Of a stretch of DNA of 11,056 nt, positions 5,914 through 11,056 are shown one piece after another. The number at the start of each line of letters is the position of its first letter. Position 1 is the first letter of the stretch. The stretch lies in contig PUNI01000400.1 of assembly GCA_003551745.1 (NCBI GenBank), positions 1 through 11,056 of the forward strand, written 5' to 3'. The translations under genes and the position numbers were made by a program. The notes under the pieces were generated by a model. The model had not been told where the DNA came from. It made no database searches and worked only from the letters and a program-made list of their open reading frames with translations. Source of the DNA: Paracoccaceae bacterium. GTDB taxonomy: Bacteria; Pseudomonadota; Alphaproteobacteria; Rhodobacterales; Rhodobacteraceae.

Positions 5914-7814
5914 GTCGTCCCCCATGCAATGAGAAGGATGAGCGCGAGGCCGAACGCGAGGGCCAGCGCATAGTCGCGGGCGCGGCCGGTCTGCAGGCGA
6001 CGGCCCGCGGCCCAGCCGCGCACGAGGCCGGCACTGAAGCGCGACCAGCCGCGGTCGAGCGGGTCATGGGCGAAGGGTCGCACCACGGCGGCGGTCAGCC
6101 GCTCGGCGCCCAGGATGGGCAGGGTTCCCACCGGGTCGGCGATGCCGCCCTTCTGCCCGGTCAGCCAGCGCACAAGGCCCACGAAGGGCTGCACGAAGGT
6201 GACCTGATAGATGCCGTCGATGCGGATGCCGCTGCGCAGGCGGCGCGCGCGCGACACCCGCATCGACAGCCGCGGCACGAAGGTCAGCGCTGCGGCCATC
6301 ACCATGCCGAGGAAGGGCGCGGCGGCACCAAGAAGCTCGACCGCCCGCGGCGGATGCGGCGGGACGCCGCCGAGAAAGGCCACCATCGGCTCGACCAGCG
6401 GCGCCACCGCGAAGGTGGCGATCGCCAGCGCCACCACCGGCACATTGGTGAAGAGCCCGCCCACGGTGGGGCGCGGCCGGTCGATGCGGGTAAGCCCGAC
6501 GAAGACCGGGCGGAAGGCATAGACCGCCGTCATCACCGCCGCCGCCATCGCCACCAGCCACAGCAGCACACCGAAGGGCCCGGCCAGCCAGGCCGCGGCG
6601 AGGATCGCCTCCTTCGAGAACCAGCCGGCGGTGATGACGGGAATGCCGGCCAGCGAGGCGGCGCCGGCCACGAAGGCGAGATAGGCCAGCGGCCGCGCCC
6701 AGAGCGCACCGCGCATGGCCGAGATGTCGGTGGTGCCGCGCGCCATCTGGGTCATGTCGCCGGCCGAGAGGAACAGCAGCGACTTGAAGATCGCATGCAC
6801 CACGAAATGGGCGATTGCGACCTCGGGCGCGCCGAGCCCGATCGCCAGCAGCATGAAGCCGATCTGGCTGATCGAGGAATAGGCCAGAAGCCGCTTGATG
6901 TCCTTCTGGAACACCGCCGAGACGGCGCCGAAGAGCGCCGTCGCCGCCCCGAACACGGCCGTCGCCGCCATCACCAGGGGCGCCGCCTGCAGGAAGGGCG
7001 CGAAGCGCGCGAGCAGGAAGGCCCCGGCCGCCACCATGGTCGCCGAATGCAGCAGCGCCGAGACCGGGGTGGGCCCGGCCATCGCCGAGGGCAGCCAGGT
7101 GTGGAAGGGGATCTGCGCCGACTTGCCCAGCGCCCCGCCCAGCAGCAGCGCCGCGATCAGCCCGCGCCGGACCTCGTCGGTGGCGATGCCGGCCGGGATC
7201 AGCGCGTCGAGCCGCACCGAGCCTGCCTCGAGAAAGAGCAGCAGCAGCCCCGCCAGCAGCAGCGCATCCGCCACCCGGGTGATCAGGAAGGCCTTGCGGC
7301 CGGCGGCGATCGCACGCGCCGAGGTGACGTGATAGGCGATCAGGAAGAAGGAGCACAGCCCCATCAGTTCCCAGCCGAGGAACAGCACGATCGAGTCGCC
7401 GGCCAGCACCATGCAGAGCATCGAGGCGAGGAAGAGGTTCATCAGCGCGAAATAGCGGCGCTGGTCGGGCACCTCGGCCTTGGCCATGTAATCGACCGAA
7501 TAGGTGATCACGCAGGCCCCGATCGCGGTGACCGTCACGCCCACCAGCGCGCTGAGCGGGTCGAGCTTCAGCGCCAGCGCCACCACCGCGTCGCCCACTG
7601 TCAGATCGAAGATCGGCTGCACCCCGTCGCAGACGCCGGCGAGGCAATAGGCGCCGAGCGGCAGCATCACCGCCATCGGCGCCACCGCGCCCAGCATGCC
7701 CACGGTCTGCACCGCGCGCCGCTCCAGATGCGCCGGGCCGAGGCCGAGGAGCAGGAAGGCCCCCATGGCGGGCATGGGCACGAGCAGGAGGGCGAGGAAC
7801 GGGCTCAGGCTCAT
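5904..7814 (-). CDS. nuoL: NADH-quinone oxidoreductase subunit L
   Basis: A 636-residue inner-membrane subunit at the distal tip of complex I; the family ranges from about 610 to 700 residues. Proton-channel residues visible are Glu149 in GWELMGLCSF (TM5), Lys231 in LGKSAQIPFHTWLPSAMAGP (TM7), Lys344 in HAIFKSLLFLSAGD (TM11 region) and Lys401 in GWFSKEAIL (TM12). The PTPVSALLHSATMVAAG segment (248-264) is the most conserved signature of the subunit. After about residue 530 comes the family's long lateral-helix region, ending in RLQTGRARDYAL (606-617) and a final transmembrane helix, so the HL arm that runs along M and N appears complete. The start at 7814 lies four bases after the nuoK stop; a modest GAGG is ten bases upstream. 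No frameshift or truncation is seen. Confidence 0.96.
   Translation of the reverse strand: MSLSPFLALLLVPMPAMGAFLLLGLGPAHLERRAVQTVGMLGAVAPMAVMLPLGAYCLAGVCDGVQPIFDLTVGDAVVALALKLDPLSALVGVTVTAIGACVITYSVDYMAKAEVPDQRRYFALMNLFLASMLCMVLAGDSIVLFLGWELMGLCSFFLIAYHVTSARAIAAGRKAFLITRVADALLLAGLLLLFLEAGSVRLDALIPAGIATDEVRRGLIAALLLGGALGKSAQIPFHTWLPSAMAGPTPVSALLHSATMVAAGAFLLARFAPFLQAAPLVMAATAVFGAATALFGAVSAVFQKDIKRLLAYSSISQIGFMLLAIGLGAPEVAIAHFVVHAIFKSLLFLSAGDMTQMARGTTDISAMRGALWARPLAYLAFVAGAASLAGIPVITAGWFSKEAILAAAWLAGPFGVLLWLVAMAAAVMTAVYAFRPVFVGLTRIDRPRPTVGGLFTNVPVVALAIATFAVAPLVEPMVAFLGGVPPHPPRAVELLGAAAPFLGMVMAAALTFVPRLSMRVSRARRLRSGIRIDGIYQVTFVQPFVGLVRWLTGQKGGIADPVGTLPILGAERLTAAVVRPFAHDPLDRGWSRFSAGLVRGWAAGRRLQTGRARDYALALAFGLALILLIAWGTTWR
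5918..5923 (-). promoter_or_regulatory. ribosome-binding site deciding the nuoM start
   Basis: GGGGGA on the reverse strand lies inside the last codons of nuoL, four bases before ATG 5913. No comparable purine run precedes the alternative ATG at 5925, so initiation at 5913 is preferred. Confidence 0.45.
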
Positions 7815-7818
7815 GCGC

Positions 7819-8133
7819 TCAATGCCTCAGGGTTCGCACGCTGTCGCTGTCGGCCACATCGGCCAGCCGGCCGAGCCGGAGATAGAGGGCCAGGCCCAGC
7901 GCCACCTCGGAGGCGGCGAGCACGAGGACGAAGACGAACATGCCCTGGCCGCCCGGGTCGCCATGATGCGCGCCGGCAGCGACGAAGGCCAGCGCCGGGC
8001 CGGTCAGCATGATCTCCAGCGCGATGATCTGGAAGAGGATCCCACGGCGCAGCATCAGCCCGAAGAGGCCGACCGCGAAGAGGCCGACGGCGAGCACCAG
8101 CGAGGCGACGAGGAAGAACGGCAGATCGATCAT
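7819..8133 (-). CDS. nuoK: NADH-quinone oxidoreductase subunit K
   Basis: A 104-residue, three-helix membrane subunit (E. coli NuoK has 100) related to MrpC, forming part of the fourth proton pathway of complex I. Both essential membrane glutamates are present: Glu40 in IIALEIMLTGPALAF and Glu76 in LAASEVALGLAL, matching E. coli Glu36 and Glu72. The C-terminus DSDSVRTLRH resembles the NIDSVSEMRG end of the E. coli protein, one of several hints of a gamma-type complex. ATG 8133 (MIDLPFFL) overlaps the nuoJ stop by 4 nt; GGGAG lies about eight bases upstream. Open reading in this frame extends further upstream into nuoJ, but those residues are not part of the family. Confidence 0.95.
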   Translation of the reverse strand: MIDLPFFLVASLVLAVGLFAVGLFGLMLRRGILFQIIALEIMLTGPALAFVAAGAHHGDPGGQGMFVFVLVLAASEVALGLALYLRLGRLADVADSDSVRTLRH

Positions 8134-8630
8134 GGCGCGCGCTCCCGCCGGGCCAGGTGCCGTGCGCCCAGAAGCGCCGCGATCAGCATCGCCGAGGCCG
8201 CCTCGACGGCAACGGCCCAGGGCCCGAAGAGCGTGGCGCCCAGCGCCACCGGCGACACCGGGGTGGGCGCGCCCGGCCCGGCCGTCGCCGCCAGCCCGAA
8301 CACCGCCGGCGCCAGCACCAGAACCACGAGCGCCAGCGGAAGCTTCCAGCCGGTGCCGAGCCATCCGCGCTCGCGCGCGATCGCCTCGGGGCCGCTGTCG
8401 ATGGTCATCACGACAAAGACGAAGACGGCGATGATCGCACCGGCATAGATGAGGATCTGCACGGCCCCGGCGAAACCCGCCCCCAATGCGAAGAAGCCTG
8501 CCGCCAGGCTCAGAAGCCCGGCCACCACCCAGATCAGCGCATGCACCACATTGGGCCGGGTCACCGCCAGCGCCATCGCCACGAGCGCCAGGCTCCCGGC
8601 CCAGACCGCGAAGAGCCCCGCCCAGCTCAT
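8130..8630 (-). CDS. nuoJ: NADH-quinone oxidoreductase subunit J
   Basis: A 166-residue, five-helix membrane subunit next to NuoK and NuoH; its third helix undergoes the pi-bulge/alpha transition linked to coupling. The conserved core ILIYAGAIIAVFVFVVM (59-75) contains Tyr62, equivalent to the conserved Tyr59 of E. coli. NVVHALIW (27-34) and the later LFGPWAVAVEAASAMLI (135-151) also align by eye with the E. coli protein, including the GPEAIARERGWL linker after helix 3. The protein lacks the roughly 18-residue charged C-terminal tail of E. coli NuoJ. ATG 8630 is chosen because GGGGAGG (8638-8644) sits seven bases upstream; a GTG at 8654 would add eight Arg/Gly-rich residues and has no such site. 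The start overlaps the stop of an unassigned small frame (8627-8794) by 4 nt. Confidence 0.95.
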   Translation of the reverse strand: MSWAGLFAVWAGSLALVAMALAVTRPNVVHALIWVVAGLLSLAAGFFALGAGFAGAVQILIYAGAIIAVFVFVVMTIDSGPEAIARERGWLGTGWKLPLALVVLVLAPAVFGLAATAGPGAPTPVSPVALGATLFGPWAVAVEAASAMLIAALLGARHLARRERAP

Positions 8631-8794
8631 GCCCCGACCTCCCCGCAGCGCCACCGTCGGGGCCGGTTCAGGTGCCGATGCCCGTCGCGGGCCCCGATGC
8701 GCACCGCCGAGGGGGCTCGATGCCCCCGAGGCGGCGCCCCCCGTACGGGCCGGACGGCGGCGAGCCCGGCCATGCGCCTCCGGGCCGCGCTCAT
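8627..8794 (-). CDS. unrecognised Arg-rich 55-codon open frame between nuoI and nuoJ
   Basis: I do not recognise this protein. The frame encodes 55 residues beginning [19 protein letters not shown]. It holds 14 arginines, one cysteine and one tryptophan near the end ([10 protein letters not shown]), and has no hydrophobic helix long enough to span a membrane. Its ATG overlaps the nuoI stop as ATGA, and its TGA overlaps the nuoJ ATG in the same way. It therefore continues the 4-nt coupling pattern seen at G/H, H/I, J/K and M/N and fills an otherwise anomalous 160-nt gap. Against it being a functional protein: composition is low in complexity, it uses several AGG/CGA/GGG codons unlike the neighbours, and two strong hairpins lie within it. 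It may be a short coupling ORF that keeps ribosomes moving to nuoJ, a small accessory peptide, or a chance frame over a structured spacer. Confidence 0.4.
   Translation of the reverse strand: MSAARRRMAGLAAVRPVRGAPPRGHRAPSAVRIGARDGHRHLNRPRRWRCGEVGA
8657..8697 (-). repeat. inverted repeat (8-bp stem) in the nuoI-nuoJ interval
   Basis: Perfect 8-bp arms TCGGGGCC (8657-8664) and GGCCCCGA (8690-8697), separated by 25 bases. In the nuo transcript this can form a GC-rich stem, with the upstream arm just after the stronger hairpin at 8701-8737. It ends 13 bases before the nuoJ ribosome-binding site at 8638-8644, so it could influence access to that site. The long loop makes it weaker evidence than its neighbour. 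Confidence 0.4.
8701..8737 (-). repeat. strong intercistronic hairpin between nuoI and nuoJ
   Basis: In the nuo transcript sense, an inner 6-bp stem GGGGGC/GCCCCC (8722-8727 with 8711-8716) closes a 5-base loop AUCGA. It sits on a 2-by-2 internal loop, then on an outer 8-bp stem (8730-8737 with 8701-8708) containing one G-U pair. In total 14 pairs, mostly G-C, lie in 37 bases. There is no T run after it, so it is not a standard intrinsic terminator. Intercistronic hairpins in long operons can act as RNA-stability or processing elements, as known for the puf operon of Rhodobacter; that role here is inference. Perfect G-C arms of this length can also arise by chance in such GC-rich DNA. Confidence 0.55.
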
Positions 8795-9306
8795 GGCGTC
8801 AGGTCCTTCAGATCCACCGGCGCCGCCTCGGCGCGCGCCGCACCCTTGTCCTTGCCCGCAATCGCCTTGCCCGCCACATCCCAGTAGCGATAACCGGCGA
8901 CCTTGCCCTCGCCGGCGATCAGCAGATCCTCCTTCTCGTAGACGAGGCCGGGCCGGGCGTAGTCGGCCAGCTCGAAATCCGGGGTCAGCTGGATCGCCGC
9001 GGTCGGGCAGGCCTCCTCGCAATAGCCGCAGAAGATGCAGCGCGCGAAGTTGATGCGGAAGGTCTCGGGATACCAGCGCCCGTCCTCGGTCTCGGCCTTG
9101 ACCACGTCGATGCAGTCCACCGGGCAGGCCACGGCGCAGAGGTTGCAGGCCACGCAGCGTTCGCCGCCGTCGGGGTCGCGCGTCAGCACGATGCGAGCGC
9201 GATAGCGGGGCGGCAGGTCGGGTTTCACCTCCGGATAGCCGGCGGTGTATTTCGGCTCCCACAGCTTCGAGCCGACCTCCCACAGAGATTTCAACAGTCC
9301 CTTCAT
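8791..9306 (-). CDS. nuoI: NADH-quinone oxidoreductase subunit I (two [4Fe-4S] clusters)
   Basis: A 171-residue ferredoxin-like subunit that carries clusters N6a and N6b and passes electrons from NuoG toward cluster N2 and quinone. Two complete 8Fe-type motifs are present: Cys51, 54, 57 and 61 ([15 protein letters not shown]) and Cys90, 93, 96 and 100 ([16 protein letters not shown]). Both have the C-x2-C-x2-C-x3-C-P pattern. The N-terminal amphipathic helix ([14 protein letters not shown]) that rests on the membrane at NuoH is visible. The C-terminus after about residue 145 is Ala/Lys-rich and probably flexible. ATG 9306 overlaps the nuoH stop (ATGA), with GGGAGG six bases upstream. Length is close to E. 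coli NuoI (180). Confidence 0.96.
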   Translation of the reverse strand: MKGLLKSLWEVGSKLWEPKYTAGYPEVKPDLPPRYRARIVLTRDPDGGERCVACNLCAVACPVDCIDVVKAETEDGRWYPETFRINFARCIFCGYCEEACPTAAIQLTPDFELADYARPGLVYEKEDLLIAGEGKVAGYRYWDVAGKAIAGKDKGAARAEAAPVDLKDLTP

Positions 9307-10271
9307 GCCGCGCCTCCCACCACGATCCAGCCCGTGACGAGGAGGTTCACCAGCGCCAGCGGCAGCGCCACCTTCCAGGCGAAGCCGATCAGCTGGTCAT
9401 AGCGCGGCCGCGGCAGCGTCGCCCGGATCCAGACGAAGACGAAGGCGATTGCCGCCACCTTGAGGCCGAACCAGACCGGCCCCGGCAGCAGCGGCCCGTG
9501 CCAGCCGCCGAAGAACAGCGTCACCGCCAGCGAGGCCACCAGCAGCACGGCCAGGTACTCGCCCAGGAAAAAGAGCGCGAAGTTCATGCCAGAATACTCG
9601 GTCATGAAGCCCGCCACGAGGTCCTGCTCGCTCTCCTGCAGATCGAAGGGCAGCCGGTGCGCCGCCGCCACGCCCGCGATCAGGAAGAGCGCGCAGCCAA
9701 GCGGCTGGACCAGCACGAACCACCGCCCCCCCTCCTGCGCCGCGACGATCTCGCCGAGGTTGAACGAGCCCGCGATCAGCACCACCCCCATCAGCGACAG
9801 GCCCAGGAAGGATTCATAGGCCAGAAGCTGCGCCGCCGCCCTCAGCCCTCCGAGAGTGGCATAGCGGTTGCGCGAGGCCCAGGCGCCGAGCACCAGCGCA
9901 TAGACCGTCAGCGCCAGCATCCCCATGACGAACATCACGCCCATGTCCAGATCGGCGATCGTCCAGCCCGGGGCGAAGGCCACCACGCCGAAGCCGGCGA
10001 GGATCGGCAGCGCCGCCAGCACCGGGGCCAGCAGATAGGCCGGCCGATCGGCGCCGGCGGGGGGCGCGTCCTCCTTGGTGATCAGCTTCACCGTGTCGGC
10101 GACCCATTGCAGGAAGCCGAAGGGGCCGACGCGATTGGGGCCGAGGCGTTCCTGCATGAAGCCGAGGATGCGCCGCTCGGCCCATGTGAAGACGCCGGCG
10201 GTCACCATCAGCGCCGCCAGCAGCACCGCCGAGAGGATCAGAACCAGAAGCGCCGCGAGGCTGGCCGTCAT
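9303..10271 (-). CDS. nuoH: NADH-quinone oxidoreductase subunit H
   Basis: A 322-residue inner-membrane subunit that forms the quinone entry chamber and links the hydrophilic arm to the proton pumps (E. coli NuoH has 325). Signatures in order: [20 protein letters not shown] (31-50), the start of the quinone-site loop; [20 protein letters not shown] (157-176); [20 protein letters not shown] (206-225), the acidic loop, running into [14 protein letters not shown]; and [19 protein letters not shown] (282-300). In the acidic loop the usual EAEQEL reads ESEQDL, a conservative Glu-to-Asp change at 217. The [22 protein letters not shown] and [11 protein letters not shown] segments match the E. coli subunit closely by eye. 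ATG 10271 overlaps the nuoG stop, with GGAGG seven bases upstream. Confidence 0.96.
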   Translation of the reverse strand: MTASLAALLVLILSAVLLAALMVTAGVFTWAERRILGFMQERLGPNRVGPFGFLQWVADTVKLITKEDAPPAGADRPAYLLAPVLAALPILAGFGVVAFAPGWTIADLDMGVMFVMGMLALTVYALVLGAWASRNRYATLGGLRAAAQLLAYESFLGLSLMGVVLIAGSFNLGEIVAAQEGGRWFVLVQPLGCALFLIAGVAAAHRLPFDLQESEQDLVAGFMTEYSGMNFALFFLGEYLAVLLVASLAVTLFFGGWHGPLLPGPVWFGLKVAAIAFVFVWIRATLPRPRYDQLIGFAWKVALPLALVNLLVTGWIVVGGAA

Positions 10272-11056
10272 GCCGCACCCTCCGGCCGGACGCGGGCGGG
10301 CAGGCGGCGCGCCAGTGCAACGGGCAGCCCGACATGGCCCTCGGGCAGCGCGGGATCGAGCGCGACCGGCAGCAGCATGACGCCGACGCGGGCCGTCTGC
10401 CCCGCTGCGAGGCCCAGCCGGGCGGCGTCGGGCGGCGCAAGCCGCATCTGTGGCTGCGGCGCCCGCTCGGCAAGCGGCGGGCTGGCGCGGTCCTCGGCAT
10501 GGGCCGCGAAGGGATCGTGCAACGGGATCACCCGGAGCCCGTCCCCGGCCGCGGGCGTCGCGTGTCCGGACGCTGGCGCGGGTTGCACCGGCAGCGGGCT
10601 TTCGCCGGCCGCAATCAGGCGGACGCCGGGATCGCCGCCCTTAAGCGGCCCGCCGACATGCTCCTGCGCGAGGCAGATCGCACTTGGCGAGTTAAGCCCC
10701 GGCGCCGCGAGGCCGGTGGCCAGCGGCGGTGGCACGGCGGGGCCATGGCCGCCCTCCATCGACCAGGCGAACGGCGCGTCGCGGTCCAGCGGCGGGGTGC
10801 CGGCGGCGATCCGGCCGGCGGTATCGTCGGCGGTCCGTCCCGAGAAGCGCCGCGGGGCGCGGGCCACGCGGGCCGGATCGGTGGCGCCGGGCGCGGCCGC
10901 GACCGCCCCGGCGAGCGCCGGCAGATCGGCGGCGAGGCCGGCCAGAACGTCGTCGAGTGTCTCGGCCTCAGGGTCACCGGCGCGGAACAGCCCGTCGCCG
11001 AGGGCCGAGAGCACGCGCCAGGCGGCGGGTGGGCCCTCGGGCTTCGCCGCGAAGAA
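10268..11056 (-). CDS. nuoG: NADH-quinone oxidoreductase subunit G, C-terminal 262 residues (partial)
   Basis: The frame is open to the window's right edge, so the N-terminal [2Fe-2S]/[4Fe-4S] cluster domains and most of the molybdopterin-oxidoreductase-like domain are outside. The visible portion begins FFAAKPEGPPAAWRVLSALG, a stretch typical of the end of that domain, where the family has an A-W-x-V-L-x-x-L-G motif. Further on, PFAWSMEGG, GLNSPSAICLAQEHVGGPLKGGDPGVRLI and the tail segments LRVIPLHDPF, QMRLAPPDAARLGL and PALPEGHVGLPVAL match, by eye, the corresponding parts of E. coli NuoG, including its C-terminal extension. NuoG relays electrons from NuoEF to NuoI. A valine GTG at 11014 is internal, not a start. 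A Pro/Ala-rich linker at about residues 152-172 of the visible part separates the two blocks. The stop overlaps nuoH by 4 nt. Confidence 0.92.
   Translation of the reverse strand, partial: FFAAKPEGPPAAWRVLSALGDGLFRAGDPEAETLDDVLAGLAADLPALAGAVAAAPGATDPARVARAPRRFSGRTADDTAGRIAAGTPPLDRDAPFAWSMEGGHGPAVPPPLATGLAAPGLNSPSAICLAQEHVGGPLKGGDPGVRLIAAGESPLPVQPAPASGHATPAAGDGLRVIPLHDPFAAHAEDRASPPLAERAPQPQMRLAPPDAARLGLAAGQTARVGVMLLPVALDPALPEGHVGLPVALARRLPARVRPEGAA

Noticed and set aside
3593..8012. Very long open frames on the forward strand opposite nuoN, nuoM and nuoL (for example about 650 codons at 6066-8012)
   Set aside because: They are mirror frames of GC-rich genes: composed mainly of Arg, Gly, His, Gln and Glu, with no recognisable domain, start site or ribosome-binding site, while the opposite strand encodes clear complex I subunits.
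8738..8750. Palindrome CCCGTACGGG in the nuoI-nuoJ interval as a possible regulator site
   Set aside because: A single short palindrome inside an operon with no second copy seen in a promoter region; expected by chance in GC-rich DNA.
8631..8790. The nuoI-nuoJ interval as the remnant of a mobile element or a deleted gene
   Set aside because: No terminal repeats, target-site duplication or recognisable protein fragment was found in any frame.

Overview
The window is GC-rich (roughly 70% by eye), with compact genes and strong G/C bias at third codon positions. Gene content and protein style suggest an alphaproteobacterium of the Rhodobacter/Cereibacter kind; this is an inference, because no rRNA or other taxonomic marker is present. 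Nearly every base lies in recognisable genes.

Left part (1-2942): at the edge, the start of a reverse-strand glycine-zipper lipoprotein gene (1-204, cut by the window). Next comes a reverse-strand Ada-like alkylation-repair gene (AraC-type DNA-binding domain fused to an O6-alkylguanine-DNA methyltransferase, 299-1186). Facing away from it is a forward two-gene unit, nth (endonuclease III, 1297-1956) and a PfkB-family sugar/nucleoside kinase (1953-2942), joined by a 4-nt stop/start overlap. Two DNA-repair genes therefore share a 110-bp divergent intergenic region.

Right part (3053-11056, all reverse strand): the downstream half of a nuo operon, in transcription order nuoG (C-terminal 262 residues only), nuoH, nuoI, nuoJ, nuoK, nuoL, nuoM, nuoN. 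These encode the end of the peripheral arm of respiratory complex I (NuoG C-terminus, and the two 4Fe-4S clusters of NuoI), the quinone-site/heel subunit NuoH, and the membrane proton-pumping subunits J, K, L, M and N. The key membrane Glu/Lys residues are visible in K, L, M and N. Gene order and local sequence in G, H, J and K resemble the Escherichia coli-type complex I more than the standard alphaproteobacterial mitochondrial-like operon. I infer that this is the second, gamma-type isozyme known from some purple non-sulfur bacteria such as Rhodobacter sphaeroides.

The nuo genes are very tightly packed: 4-nt overlaps at G/H, H/I, J/K and M/N, a 10-nt overlap at L/M, and a 4-nt gap at K/L. 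The one exception is a 160-nt interval between nuoI and nuoJ. It holds an unrecognised, Arg-rich 55-codon open frame whose start overlaps the nuoI stop and whose stop overlaps the nuoJ start, each by 4 nt. The same interval also folds into one strong and one moderate RNA hairpin. This is the most interesting unexplained spot. I see no mobile element, CRISPR array, tRNA, rRNA or wholly new multi-gene system.
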